The notes under the pieces are model-generated. The model saw nothing but the letters and a program-made list of their open reading frames with translations, had not been told where the DNA came from and searched no databases. Shown here piece by piece: positions 15,407 to 24,743 of a stretch of 64,000 nt of DNA (its first letter is position 1; each line of letters begins with the position of its first letter). Origin of the DNA: Imhoffiella purpurea. GTDB taxonomy: Bacteria > Pseudomonadota > Gammaproteobacteria > Chromatiales > Chromatiaceae. Location of the stretch: NCBI RefSeq assembly GCF_000585215.1, contig NZ_AONC01000002.1:1-64000 (forward strand), read 5' to 3'. The translations under genes were made by a program, and so were the position numbers.

Positions 15407-16612
15407 ATGAAACGCTATTCACTCACGCTGTCGGGAGAAACCCATCCAGGTACTCCACGTCATGAGGCCGTCGCGGCACTCGCCGAGCTGCTCCGTCTGA
15501 CGCTTCCGCGCGCCGATACCACGCTCGACGGACGCCCACACCGACTCGAGGGATCGTTTACCCTGGAGCAGGCCAAGGCCGCGCAGCAGCGGTTCGAAGG
15601 CGCGGGAATCGACTGCCTGATTCGCGAGGAGGTCAGGGAGACACCGCCGACCGCGGCGGCCGTCTTCGATCAGCCCGGCGACTTCGGCATGGATGCAACC
15701 GATATGCGTTGCCCGAGCTGCGACGAGCTGCAACCGTCCGGCGAGATCTGTCGGGCCTGCGGCATCGCCTTCGCCAAATTCGATCACGCCAGAGGCCGTG
15801 AAACCGCATCCGCGCGCCAGATCCCTATCAGCCGAACGCAAACCCACGGCTTTCCCTACCGGCTGGTCAACCAGCTCCTGCTGCTCGTCTTCCTGTCGAG
15901 CATCGGACTCCTGCTCTGGAGCGGCTGGAAGAAGGGACAGTTTCCTCCGGCGGATTTCTACGATCAGCCGCGGCTGACCGACCCCCGTCAAACGCCGACC
16001 GCGACCGAGCCCTTCCAGATCGAGGCCGAGGGGGTCGCATATCGCATCGATCCACTGTTCGACTACGCGCTCGACGGCGTGGTCGTCAGCCTGCACGACA
16101 GCGACGTCTTCTGGGACATCTATCACTTCAAGGACTGGAAGGACTTCATCAACATCCGCGATCTCTGCGTGGTCTGGGGCGACAACGTCTCGAGCGGCGC
16201 CTTTCGCGGCATGGACTACAAGAACACCACTTGGACCTGCTGGGTCTCCACCCGAGACCCGGTCGCCGCAGGCGCATTCGCCCCGAACCAGCTCTCCAAC
16301 AACCATCTGCTGACCCACAGCCCCTATCTCTACCGTGCGATCAAGTCGGCCGAGATCGGCGATCAGATCCATTTCAGCGGCAAGCTGGTCAGCTACTCGC
16401 ACGCCGGCGGTTTCAGCCGCGGGACCAGCACCCGCCGCGACGACAGCGGCAACGGCGCCTGCGAGACCGTCTATGTCGAGGACTTCCAAATCACCCGCAC
16501 ATCCAATCCGGGCTGGCGCCTGATCCATCGCATCGCCTCGGGACTGGCCCTGGTGTCGCTGATCGGCCTGGCGATCCTCTTCTTCGTCGCGCCCTACAGG
16601 CCGCACCGTTAG
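15407..16612 (+). CDS. Zinc-ribbon membrane protein of unknown function
   Basis: 401 residues from MKRYSLTL at 15407, with AGGAGAGG 11 bases upstream. An N-terminal small domain (about 1-85) is followed by a zinc-ribbon CPSC-x9-CRAC (about 103-118), one membrane helix (LLLLVFLSSIGLLLW, about 155-175), a soluble domain of about 200 residues with aromatic-rich KDWKDFINIRDLCVVWG and TTWTCWVSTRD, and a final membrane helix (LALVSLIGLAILFFVAPY). The middle domain should lie outside the inner membrane. I do not recognise a named function; similar hypothetical proteins occur in sulfur- and methane-oxidising Gammaproteobacteria, as far as I recall. It is divergent from amt. Confidence 0.75.
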   Translation: MKRYSLTLSGETHPGTPRHEAVAALAELLRLTLPRADTTLDGRPHRLEGSFTLEQAKAAQQRFEGAGIDCLIREEVRETPPTAAAVFDQPGDFGMDATDMRCPSCDELQPSGEICRACGIAFAKFDHARGRETASARQIPISRTQTHGFPYRLVNQLLLLVFLSSIGLLLWSGWKKGQFPPADFYDQPRLTDPRQTPTATEPFQIEAEGVAYRIDPLFDYALDGVVVSLHDSDVFWDIYHFKDWKDFINIRDLCVVWGDNVSSGAFRGMDYKNTTWTCWVSTRDPVAAGAFAPNQLSNNHLLTHSPYLYRAIKSAEIGDQIHFSGKLVSYSHAGGFSRGTSTRRDDSGNGACETVYVEDFQITRTSNPGWRLIHRIASGLALVSLIGLAILFFVAPYRPHR

Positions 16613-16663
16613 AGACTATCTCCACGGGGGGCTACTCCTGAAATCACAGGAAGAGGGATTTGG

Positions 16664-17398
16664 TCAAGGATGTGAGGAGACCTTCATATCAGGTCGGGAC
16701 AGATAGGCCGCCTTCCAGCCGGCATAGCGATCGACCAGTCCTTGCAGCAGATCCCGATCCAGGTCGCGCAGACCGCTCAGGATCAGGGTCTTGGCGCCCC
16801 GGCCGATCGGCTCGTCGGCGCTGCTCACCTGGAATTCCAGCCGCGCCTCGCCACGGCGGCCATTCACCTCCAAGCCGCTGCCGACCAGCGACAGATCCAG
16901 ATCGGTCGCATCCAGCCGATCCAACTCGAAGGACATGCGCTCGTAGATCACCAGCGGACGATCGGTATTGATCATCACGCCCCGCGCCTCCATCAGCGGC
17001 ACCAGGATATGGGGAAAGTTGTGGCCCGAAAAGGCCACGTAGCGCCGCACCAGGGACTCGGTGAAGGCCCCATCGCGGGTCACCTCGCCGCTCGACCCGA
17101 TCTCCATACAGGATTTGCCTGAGGCATCCGCGACCAAGACGCCGCCCTCGATCTCGGCGAAGGTCAGGGGCGCGTCCGCGCCCACCATGCCGGTGAAACG
17201 AAACGCCATCTTGCGCGCGACGCCGAACCGGCTCAGGGCGATGGCGAACAGCAGATCGCCGGGCACGCAGAAGCGCGGATTGCCGGCGTCGTGGATCGGA
17301 TTGAAGTCGCCCGCGACGTCCTTGGCGAAGGCACTGCCCTGAGCGGCGGAGATACGGACGCGATCCGCGTCCTGGGTGAAGAAGGGAGAAAGGAACAT
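16664..17398 (-). CDS. DUF3581 family protein
   Basis: 244 residues. The opening MFLSPFFTQDADRVRISAAQGSAFAKDVAGDFNPIHD and RFCVPGDLLFAIALSRFG are typical of DUF3581, a family I associate with Gammaproteobacteria. The GDFNPIHD stretch resembles the active-site turn of MaoC/hotdog hydratases, so a hotdog-like fold is plausible but unproven. It is convergent with the zinc-ribbon gene (51 bases between stops) and divergent from mrpA. The 287-base gap upstream (17399-17685) shows no gene and no clear promoter pair. Confidence 0.8.
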   Translation of the reverse strand: MFLSPFFTQDADRVRISAAQGSAFAKDVAGDFNPIHDAGNPRFCVPGDLLFAIALSRFGVARKMAFRFTGMVGADAPLTFAEIEGGVLVADASGKSCMEIGSSGEVTRDGAFTESLVRRYVAFSGHNFPHILVPLMEARGVMINTDRPLVIYERMSFELDRLDATDLDLSLVGSGLEVNGRRGEARLEFQVSSADEPIGRGAKTLILSGLRDLDRDLLQGLVDRYAGWKAAYLSRPDMKVSSHP

Positions 17399-17685
17399 GG
17401 CGTTGCGCTCGATCGGCCGAAAGGGGGCGTGATTCTATACCCACCCGCAGGAACCTATCGCACCAGCAAGGCTCCAACGGCGCCGCCCGTGGACGTCGCG
17501 TCCGAACGCAGCCTCGCCGCGCCCGGCGACCTCAAACAGCGAAGCCGATTCCCCCACTCGCGCCGCAGAACGAACAGCCCGCGACGGCCGCCTTCGCTGC
17601 CGCGCCCGAACGATCCGTCTCGCGCGAATTCGATGGTATCCTGGGCGCACGACAGGAAACAGCTCACATCAGGGAACCCTCGCGC

Positions 17686-20508
17686 ATGAATCTGTTGTTC
17701 GTCGTGCTCATCCCACTGATGGGCGCCGGTTTGACTGCCTGGATTTCGAGATTCGGCCGCCTCTGGTCCGCCTGGATGGCGGGGCTGGTCGCCCTGGCCG
17801 CCCTGGGCTGTCTATCTCCCTCGGTATTGGCCGCCTTCGGCGGCGAGACCCTGATCCAGCGCTGGCCCTGGATTCCCGAACTGGGGCTGGAACTGGCCTT
17901 CAGACTGGATGGACTGGGCCTGGCCTTCACCGCCATGGTGCTGGGCATCGGGCTGCTGGTCATCCTCTATGCCCGCTACTATCTCTCCGAGCGCGACGAC
18001 ATGGGGCGTTTCTACGCCTTCCTGCTGCTCTTCATGGGATCCATGCTGGGCGTGGTGCTGGCCGAGAACCTCATCCTGCTGCTGATCTTCTGGGAGATGA
18101 CGAGCCTCTCCTCCTTCCTCCTGATCAGCTACTGGCGCCACGAGGAGGAGGCGCGCAACGGGGCGCGCATGGCGCTCGCCGTGACCGGATTCGGCGGCCT
18201 GGCGATGCTGGGCGGCTTCCTGCTGCTGGGGGAGATGGTCGGGAGCTACGATCTGTCGCAGATCCTGCAGGCGGGCGATCAGGTACGCGCCGACCCGCTC
18301 TACACCCCCATGCTGGTCCTCATCCTGCTCGGGGCCTTCACCAAGTCGGCCCAGTTCCCCTTCCATTTCTGGCTGCCGCACGCCATGGCGGCACCCACGC
18401 CCGTCTCGGCCTATCTGCACTCGGCGACCCTGGTGAAGGCCGGGATCTTCGTGCTGGCCCGGCTGTTCCCGGTGCTGTCCGGAACCATCGAATGGAACTG
18501 GCTGGTGGTGGGCACCGGGCTGACCACGCTGCTGGTGGGCGCCTGGTTCGCGCTCTTCCAGCACGATCTCAAGGGACTGCTGGCCTATTCGACCATCAGC
18601 CACCTCGGACTCATCACATTGCTGTTCGGGCTGGGGACGCCGCTGGCGGCCGTGGCCGGGATCTTCCACGTCCTCAACCACGCGACCTTCAAGGCATCGC
18701 TCTTCATGGCGGCCGGCATCATCGATCACGAGTGCGGCACCCGCGACATGCGCCGGGTCAACGGACTCTGGCGCTACATGCCCTACACGGCCACCCTGGC
18801 CATGGTCGCCGCCGCGTCCATGGCCGGCGTGCCCCTGTTCAACGGATTCCTGTCCAAGGAGATGTTCTTCACCGAGACAGCCAGCTTCCTGGCCGAGCAC
18901 CCCATGGGCTGGCTGCTGACGGTGGCCGTGGCCTTCGCCGGCATCATGGCCGTGGCCTATTCGCTGCGCTTCAGTCACGACGTCTTCTTCAACGGCGAGC
19001 CCGTCAACCTGCCGCGCAAACCGCACGAGCCCCCTTTCTGGATGAAGGCGCCGGTCGAGATCCTGGTCGCCATCTGCCTGGTCGTAGGCATATTGCCGGC
19101 ACTGACCGTGGCTCCACTGCTCCAGGTCGCCGCCGCCAGCCTGCTTCAGGAGCCCCCCCCGAGCTACGACCTGGCGATCTGGCACGGATTCGGCCTCCCC
19201 GTGGTCATGAGCGGTGTCGCGCTCATCGGCGGACTCGTGGTCTATGCCGAGCGCAGGCCCCTGTTCGAGATCGCCGACCAGCTGAAGGGCCGGCTCGATG
19301 CGCGGGCGGTCTTCGACCACCTGCTCGCCCGTCTCTACACCTTCGCCAGGGCGGTGACCGGGGTACTGGATAGAGGATCGCTGCAGCGTCTGATCCTGCT
19401 GTTGCTGCTCTCGGCGATCGGGCTGGGCCTGGCCGGGGCCATCGGCAGCGGCTCGCCATTGACGGGCGAGCGTCCTCGGATGCCGATCGACGGCGTGACC
19501 CTATTCATCGCCCTGGCCCTGGCCCTGGTGTCCGGCGCCACCTTGCTGCTGCATCGGCTCCGGCTCACCGCGCTCATCGTAATGGGGGCGATCGGACTCA
19601 TGGTGTCGCTCCTCTTCGTCAAGTTCTCCGCGCCCGACCTGGCGCTCACCCAGCTCACGGTGGAGGTGGTGACCGTCGTCCTGCTGCTGCTGGCGCTCTA
19701 TTTCCTGCCGGCGCGCAGCCCGGCCGAGTCCCCGCTCTGGCGCCGTCTGCGCGATCTGGGCCTGGCCCTGGCGGCGGGCGGCGGCGCCGGCGCCCTGGCC
19801 TGGTCGATCCTGACCCGCGACTACGACCCCATCTCGGACTACTTCCTGGCCAACAGCGTGCCGGGCGGCGGCGGTCACAACGTGGTCAACGTCATCCTGG
19901 TCGACTTCCGCGGTTTCGACACCCTGGGCGAGATCTCCGTTCTGGCCCTGGCCGGACTGGGCATCTACGCCATGCTGTTCAAGCTGCATCTGCCCGGCCC
20001 CATGCACAATCCGCTGGGCCGCCCCTGGAACTGGGACCGCCATCCCGACATCATGGCGGCCCTGGCGCGGCTGCTCCTGCCGTTGGCCCTGCTGGTTTCC
20101 GTGTTCATTTTCCTGCGCGGCCACAACCAGCCCGGCGGCGGATTCATCGCGGGCCTGGTGACCGCCGCCGCGCTCATCATGCAGTACCTCACCAACGGGG
20201 TGGCCTGGACCCATCGGCGTGTTTCGTCCAACATGCACCCGCTGATCGCCGCCGGACTGCTGGTGGCCACGGGCACCGGACTGGCGAGCCTGGTCCTCGG
20301 ATATCCCTTCCTGACCTCGACCTTCACCCACGTGCATTGGCCGGTGGTGGGCGACTTCGAGCTGGCCTCGGCCATGATCTTCGACCTGGGCGTCTATCTG
20401 GTGGTGGTCGGATCGACCCTGCTGATCCTGGTCCACCTGGGCCTGATGCACAGCGCCAGCCACACACCGGCCATCGAAGCCATGAGAGGTACGGCATGGA
20501 AGTCCTGA
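17686..20508 (+). CDS. mrpA: Mrp-type Na+/H+ antiporter subunit A with fused MrpB domain
   Basis: 940 residues, almost entirely membrane helices. The N-terminal part is the NuoL-like antiporter subunit (YYLSERDDMGRFYAFLLLF; the TKSAQFPFHFWLPHAMAAPTPVS motif; GLLAYSTISHLGL). From about residue 600 come the MrpA C-terminal extension and then an MrpB domain (FIFLRGHNQPGGGFIAGLVTA). The AB fusion is the group 2 (PhaAB) layout known from proteobacteria. It is the first of six overlapping genes forming a hetero-oligomeric antiporter that expels Na+ in exchange for H+ and controls pH and salt tolerance. Confidence 0.95.
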   Translation: MNLLFVVLIPLMGAGLTAWISRFGRLWSAWMAGLVALAALGCLSPSVLAAFGGETLIQRWPWIPELGLELAFRLDGLGLAFTAMVLGIGLLVILYARYYLSERDDMGRFYAFLLLFMGSMLGVVLAENLILLLIFWEMTSLSSFLLISYWRHEEEARNGARMALAVTGFGGLAMLGGFLLLGEMVGSYDLSQILQAGDQVRADPLYTPMLVLILLGAFTKSAQFPFHFWLPHAMAAPTPVSAYLHSATLVKAGIFVLARLFPVLSGTIEWNWLVVGTGLTTLLVGAWFALFQHDLKGLLAYSTISHLGLITLLFGLGTPLAAVAGIFHVLNHATFKASLFMAAGIIDHECGTRDMRRVNGLWRYMPYTATLAMVAAASMAGVPLFNGFLSKEMFFTETASFLAEHPMGWLLTVAVAFAGIMAVAYSLRFSHDVFFNGEPVNLPRKPHEPPFWMKAPVEILVAICLVVGILPALTVAPLLQVAAASLLQEPPPSYDLAIWHGFGLPVVMSGVALIGGLVVYAERRPLFEIADQLKGRLDARAVFDHLLARLYTFARAVTGVLDRGSLQRLILLLLLSAIGLGLAGAIGSGSPLTGERPRMPIDGVTLFIALALALVSGATLLLHRLRLTALIVMGAIGLMVSLLFVKFSAPDLALTQLTVEVVTVVLLLLALYFLPARSPAESPLWRRLRDLGLALAAGGGAGALAWSILTRDYDPISDYFLANSVPGGGGHNVVNVILVDFRGFDTLGEISVLALAGLGIYAMLFKLHLPGPMHNPLGRPWNWDRHPDIMAALARLLLPLALLVSVFIFLRGHNQPGGGFIAGLVTAAALIMQYLTNGVAWTHRRVSSNMHPLIAAGLLVATGTGLASLVLGYPFLTSTFTHVHWPVVGDFELASAMIFDLGVYLVVVGSTLLILVHLGLMHSASHTPAIEAMRGTAWKS

Positions 20509-20837
20509 TGAGTGCCATGATCGGCGTCCTCACGAGCATCGGGATCTATCTCATCCTGCGCGCCCGGACCTTTCCCCTGGTGATCGGCCTGACCCTGCTC
20601 TCCTACGCAGTCAATCTCTTCCTCTTCGCCAGCGGGCGGCTCGGCGTCGGCCAGCCGGCGATCGTCTCGGATTCGTCGATGGGCTATGCGGATCCGCTTC
20701 CCCAGGCGCTGGTCCTGACCGCCATCGTCATCAGCTTCGCCATGACGGCCTTCGTGATCATGCTCTCGCTGAAGGCCTACGCCGAGCTGGGCACCGATCA
20801 GGTCGATGGCCGCCAGGACGAGGGAGACGCATCTTGA
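20496..20837 (+). CDS. mrpC: Mrp antiporter subunit C
   Basis: 113 residues with three membrane helices, NuoK-like (IGIYLILRARTFPLVIGLTLLSYAVNL; DPLPQALVLTAIVISFAMTAF). The chosen start MEVLMSAM at 20496 has GAGAGG six bases upstream and overlaps mrpA by 13 bases; an alternative start at 20508 overlaps the mrpA stop as TGATG. The DPLPQALVLTAIVI stretch is the signature of this subunit. Confidence 0.92.
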   Translation: MEVLMSAMIGVLTSIGIYLILRARTFPLVIGLTLLSYAVNLFLFASGRLGVGQPAIVSDSSMGYADPLPQALVLTAIVISFAMTAFVIMLSLKAYAELGTDQVDGRQDEGDAS

Positions 20838-22363
20838 GCCAGCTCGCCATCCTGCCAATCCTGGTCCCGCTCCTGGCGGGAACCCTGCTGCTGCTCACCC
20901 GCCGCTGGATCCCGCTGGACCTGAGGCGCGGACTGAATCTGAGCGCCGCCTTCCTCCAACTGGCCCTCGCCGCACTGCTGTTGAGCCGAGTCGAGACCGG
21001 AGACATCCTGGTCCACGCCCTGGGGAACTGGCCGGCACCCTACGGGATCGTGCTGGTCGCCGACCGGCTGGCAGCCTGGATGCTGCTGATCACCGCAGCA
21101 CTCGCCTGTTTCGCGCTGCTGTTCGCGGTGGCGAAGGGAACCGATCGCGGCAGCCGTCATTTCCACCCGCTGTTCCAGCTGCAGCTGTTCGGACTCAACG
21201 GCGCCTTCCTGACCGGGGACCTCTTCAATCTGTTCGTCTTCTTCGAGATCCTGCTGCTGGCCTCCTACGGCCTGCTGCTGCACGGTGGCGGGGCCGAGCG
21301 CGTCCGCGCCGGTCTGCACTTCGTCGCCCTGAATCTGGTGGGCTCAACGCTGTTCCTGTTCGCGGCGGGCACCCTCTACGGCACCCTGGGCACGCTCAAC
21401 ATGGCCGATCTGGCGGTCGCGGTGTCACGGGTCTCCGAGGAGAATCTGGGGCCGGTGCGGGTCGGCGGGCTGCTGCTGTTCGGCGTCTTCGCGCTCAAGA
21501 CGGCACTGTTCCCGCTGCATCTGTGGCTGCCCACCACCTACGCCGCGACCTCGGCGGCGGTCGCGGCGCTCTTCGCCATCATGACCAAGGTCGGCGCCTA
21601 CTGTCTGCTGCGCGTCGGGACGCTGGTGTTCGGACCCGATGCCGGCCCGCTCGCCGGACTCTATGCCGACTGGCTGCTGCCGCTCGCGGTCGCGACCCTG
21701 ATCCTGGGCTCGCTCGGCGCACTCGCGGCGACCAGACTGCGCACCCAGGTGGGCTATCTGGTTCTGGTCTCGGTGGGACTCCTGCTGACGGCGCTCGGGC
21801 TCTCGACACGCAGCGGAATGGGCGCGGGCCTCTATTACCTGGCACACACCACCTTCGCGACGGCGGCGCTGTTCCTGATCGCCGAACTGATCGCCAACGG
21901 ACGAGGACAGCTCTCGGATCGACTCGACCCAGGCCCCGTCATCCCCCTGGCGGGATGGCTCGGCGGACTCTTCTTCGTCTCGGGACTCCTGATGACCGGA
22001 CTGCCGCCGCTATCGGGATTCGTCGGCAAGCTGGCCGTGCTGCGCGCGACCCTCGAGACGCCCATCTGGCCCTGGCTGACGGCGGCCATCCTGGGCAGCT
22101 CGCTGCTGGGAATCGTAGCCGTCGTCCGTTCGGGCAGTCTGCTGTTCCTGCGTGCCGAGGGTAGGGCCGAAGATCCTCCACCGGTCTCGGCACCGCTTTC
22201 CAATATCCTTCCCATCCTGGCCCTCATGGGTATCTGTCTCGCCCTGACCGTCTGGGCCGAGCCCGTGCTGAAGCTCATGACGGAGGTCGGCGAGCAGCTC
22301 CTTCGGCCCGGGGACTATATCCAGGCGGTCCTGGCCCCGAACGCGGGGAGAGCCTCGCCATGA
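20834..22363 (+). CDS. mrpD: Mrp antiporter subunit D
   Basis: 509 residues from a TTG at 20834 overlapping the mrpC stop. It is a NuoM/N-like proton channel subunit with about fourteen helices; characteristic parts are LFNLFVFFEILLLASYGLLLHGG and LKTALFPLHLWLPTTYAATSA, the latter holding the conserved Lys of the proton path. It forms the MrpA-MrpD ion-translocating core with MrpA. The TTG start is chosen because no ATG or GTG gives the normal N-terminus. Confidence 0.93.
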   Translation: MSQLAILPILVPLLAGTLLLLTRRWIPLDLRRGLNLSAAFLQLALAALLLSRVETGDILVHALGNWPAPYGIVLVADRLAAWMLLITAALACFALLFAVAKGTDRGSRHFHPLFQLQLFGLNGAFLTGDLFNLFVFFEILLLASYGLLLHGGGAERVRAGLHFVALNLVGSTLFLFAAGTLYGTLGTLNMADLAVAVSRVSEENLGPVRVGGLLLFGVFALKTALFPLHLWLPTTYAATSAAVAALFAIMTKVGAYCLLRVGTLVFGPDAGPLAGLYADWLLPLAVATLILGSLGALAATRLRTQVGYLVLVSVGLLLTALGLSTRSGMGAGLYYLAHTTFATAALFLIAELIANGRGQLSDRLDPGPVIPLAGWLGGLFFVSGLLMTGLPPLSGFVGKLAVLRATLETPIWPWLTAAILGSSLLGIVAVVRSGSLLFLRAEGRAEDPPPVSAPLSNILPILALMGICLALTVWAEPVLKLMTEVGEQLLRPGDYIQAVLAPNAGRASP

Positions 22364-22854
22364 AGATACGTCTGCTGCCCCATCCGATCCTGACCCCCGT
22401 GCTCGCGATCGTCTGGATCCTGCTGTCCAACGGCTTCACGATCGGTCATCTGCTGCTCGGGCTGCTCCTGGGCTGGATCATCCCCATCTTCACGCTCCGC
22501 TTCTGGCCCGATCGCATCCACATCAAACGACCGCTGGCACTGCTGCGCTTCGTCGGGATGCTGTTCCATGACATCCTGACCGCGAACGTCGCCGTCGCCT
22601 ATTACATCCTGCGCGGATCGCGCCGGGTGACGCCCGGGTTCGTCGTGGTTCCGCTCGAACTGGAATCCGATTTCGGCATCAGCCTGCTGGCGAACACCAT
22701 CTCGCTCACCCCTGGAACCGTCTCGGCTTGGCTCGATCCGGAGCGGCGCCATCTGGTGGTACACGGACTGAACGTGCGCAATCCCGAGGCACTGGTCGAG
22801 AGCATCAAGCAGCGCTACGAGGCGCCATTGCTGGAGATTTTCGAGTCATGCTGA
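22360..22854 (+). CDS. mrpE: Mrp antiporter subunit E
   Basis: 164 residues; the start overlaps the mrpD stop as ATGA. Two or three N-terminal membrane helices (LAIVWILLSNGFTIGHLLLGLLLGWIIP) are followed by the cytoplasmic part with PGFVVVPLELESDFGISLLANTISLTPGTVS, the hallmark of MrpE. It is needed for stable assembly of the Mrp complex. Confidence 0.92.
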   Translation: MKIRLLPHPILTPVLAIVWILLSNGFTIGHLLLGLLLGWIIPIFTLRFWPDRIHIKRPLALLRFVGMLFHDILTANVAVAYYILRGSRRVTPGFVVVPLELESDFGISLLANTISLTPGTVSAWLDPERRHLVVHGLNVRNPEALVESIKQRYEAPLLEIFESC

Positions 22855-23135
22855 ATCCCGCGAACCTGCTGGAACTGGCGATCCTGATCGGACAGGGACT
22901 GGTGACGGCCGCGCTGGCGCTGACCCTGTGGCGACTGCTGAGCGGACCCGAGAAGCCGGATCGCATCCTGGCGCTGGATACCCTCTATGTGAACGCCATC
23001 GCCCTGCTCGTCCTGATCGGCATCCAGCGCAATTCGTCGCTCTATTTCGAGGCCGCGCTCCTGATCGCCATGATGGGATTCGTGGGAACGGTCGCGCTCT
23101 GCAAGTATCTGCTGCGCGGCGACATCATCGAATAG
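22848..23135 (+). CDS. mrpF: Mrp antiporter subunit F
   Basis: 95 residues, three helices, overlapping the mrpE 3' end by seven bases. The signature GPEKPDRILALDTLYVNAIALLVLIG, with the conserved Asp near the second helix, matches MrpF, which is required for Na+ exchange by the complex. Confidence 0.92.
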   Translation: MLNPANLLELAILIGQGLVTAALALTLWRLLSGPEKPDRILALDTLYVNAIALLVLIGIQRNSSLYFEAALLIAMMGFVGTVALCKYLLRGDIIE

Positions 23136-23149
23136 CCGGGATACACGCG

Positions 23150-23497
23150 ATGGAATATTCACTGCTGGACATCTTTCTGTCCGTCCTCATCCTGTTCGGC
23201 GGGATCTTCACCTTCATCGGCTCGCTCGGTCTGGTGCGTCTGCGCGACTTCTACAGCCGGCTGCACGGCCCGACCAAGGCCACCACGCTGGGCGTCGGCA
23301 GCCTGCTGATCGCCTCCGTGATTCATTTCAGCACCCAAGAGACCGGCCTGAGCCTGCACGAGTTGCTGATCACTCTCTTCCTCTTCATCACCGCGCCGGT
23401 CAGCGCCCATCTGCTGTCCAAGGCGGCGATCCATCTGCGGGTCCGGTCGGTGGCCAAGCTGCCGGCGATCATCGAAGAGACGGAGCGATCGGACTGA
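23150..23497 (+). CDS. mrpG: Mrp antiporter subunit G
   Basis: 115 residues, three helices, 14 bases after mrpF. The signature LVRLRDFYSRLHGPTKATTLG is typical of MrpG. It is the last gene of the operon and converges on moaE with a 38-base gap that shows no obvious terminator. Confidence 0.92.
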   Translation: MEYSLLDIFLSVLILFGGIFTFIGSLGLVRLRDFYSRLHGPTKATTLGVGSLLIASVIHFSTQETGLSLHELLITLFLFITAPVSAHLLSKAAIHLRVRSVAKLPAIIEETERSD

Positions 23498-23535
23498 GTC
23501 AGTGGGGGCCGTCGGTCGCAGACGTCGATTCAGTC

Positions 23536-24012
23536 TCACCAGCGCTCGGCGGCCGCCCGGTCCGTTGCGCGCGCCTCGACCCAGCGCTCCCCCTCCTCGG
23601 TGACCTCCTTCTTCCAGAAGGGCGCGCGGGTCTTGAGATAGTCGATCAGAAATTCGCAGGCGCGGAAGGCGTCACCGCGATGCCGGCTGACGACGCCGAC
23701 GAAGACGATCGGGTCCCCGGGCTCCAGGTCTCCGACGCGGTGGACGATGCTGAGACCTTCCAGCGGCCAGCGCTCGGCAGCCTCCTCGGCGATGGCTTCG
23801 AGCGCCTTCTCGGTCATGCCCGGATAGTGCTCGAGCCTCATTCGCGCGACGCCGAGACCGGCGTTGAGATCGCGCATGAGCCCGACGAAGCTGACCAACG
23901 CACCGATCCGTGCATTGTCTCCGACGAGCGCCGCCTGCTCGGCGGCGCTGTCGAAGGGCTCGGCCTGGACCCGGATCCGGCGCACGGCTCTATCAGGCGA
24001 TGGGTGCGACAC
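23536..24012 (-). CDS. moaE: Molybdopterin synthase catalytic subunit MoaE
   Basis: 158 residues from a GTG at 24012, overlapping the upstream nnrU-like gene by 20 bases. Family motifs are GALVSFVGLMRD near the N-terminus, HRVGDLEPGDPIVFVGVVSRHRGDAF in the centre, and the active-site lysines in APFWKKEVTEEGERWVE. It transfers sulfur from MoaD thiocarboxylate to precursor Z in molybdenum-cofactor synthesis. No moaD, moaA or moaC gene is adjacent in this window. The start is the best in-frame choice, since translation is probably coupled to the upstream gene. Confidence 0.93.
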   Translation of the reverse strand: MSHPSPDRAVRRIRVQAEPFDSAAEQAALVGDNARIGALVSFVGLMRDLNAGLGVARMRLEHYPGMTEKALEAIAEEAAERWPLEGLSIVHRVGDLEPGDPIVFVGVVSRHRGDAFRACEFLIDYLKTRAPFWKKEVTEEGERWVEARATDRAAAERW

Positions 24013-24565
24013 CGATCAGCGCCTCGTGCAGCCAGAAGATGAAGAGCAGATAGGTGAAGAGACCGCCGACGATGGCGATGGCATCGTTGGCGCGGCTCGG
24101 CGGCGCGCCCTGCACCGGCGGTCCGACCCGGTGCTTGAGCGAGATGCGGTCTGCCACGGCCCAGGCCAGGAAGGATCCGAACAGGAGCAGGTCGGCCAGA
24201 TTGCCGTTGGCCAGAAGATGCGCGAAGGCCCAGATCTTCACCGCGAGCAGCATGGGGTGCTTGACCGCGGACTGGATGCGCCCGGGCAGATAGGCGGCGA
24301 ACAGGATCGGAAAGACGGGCAGCATCAAGAGCAGGGCGACGTGCCGCATCCAGGCCGGCGGATGGTAGAGGATGATGGCCGACTGATGTGCCGCGCCATA
24401 CCCGTAGAGGATCAGCATGAACCCCGCCAGCGAGAGGACGGCATAGATGCCCTGCCAGGGAGCCAGGCCGAACCGCGCAACGGCATTCGCCCTGAGATCC
24501 GGCTTGAGGATGGAGATGGAATGCGTCCCGATGAACAGAATCAGACCTAGTACGAGTACGGCCAT
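23993..24565 (-). CDS. NnrU family integral membrane protein
   Basis: 190 residues with five or six helices. The opening MAVLVLGLILFIGTHSISIL and the centre HPMLLAVKIWAFAHLLANG match NnrU. NnrU was named from denitrification clusters of Rhodobacter, and related proteins act in heme or carotenoid chemistry in the same fold family; the role here is unknown. It precedes moaE with overlapping ends, so the two are likely one transcript. Confidence 0.88.
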   Translation of the reverse strand: MAVLVLGLILFIGTHSISILKPDLRANAVARFGLAPWQGIYAVLSLAGFMLILYGYGAAHQSAIILYHPPAWMRHVALLLMLPVFPILFAAYLPGRIQSAVKHPMLLAVKIWAFAHLLANGNLADLLLFGSFLAWAVADRISLKHRVGPPVQGAPPSRANDAIAIVGGLFTYLLFIFWLHEALIGVAPIA

Positions 24566-24632
24566 TGGATGACTCCTATGTCGAAGGCTAGCGGCTGCTT
24601 GCGTCTACGGCTCCAATCGTCGATCAGCGGTA

Positions 24633-24692
24633 GCTCGCGGATGTTCTCCTTGGTATAGATCTGTCCCCGCGGATTCAAGGCCTATCCGTCCT
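24633..24692 (-). pseudogene. Duplicated fragment of yaiI
   Basis: 49 bases (24633-24681) match yaiI 26460-26508 with one mismatch, and weaker similarity runs on for about 12 bases. In the minus frame it reads [15 protein letters not shown], the conserved core of the YaiI C-terminal half, then drifts into unrelated residues. It has no start and no upstream half, so it is a remnant of a duplication or recombination event. It occupies the 178-base gap between nnrU and the methyltransferase gene. Confidence 0.65.
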
Positions 24693-24743
24693 TGTCGGCT
24701 CAAGGGTTCGAGCTTCTGACGGAGCTCCCCATGGTAAACCGGT

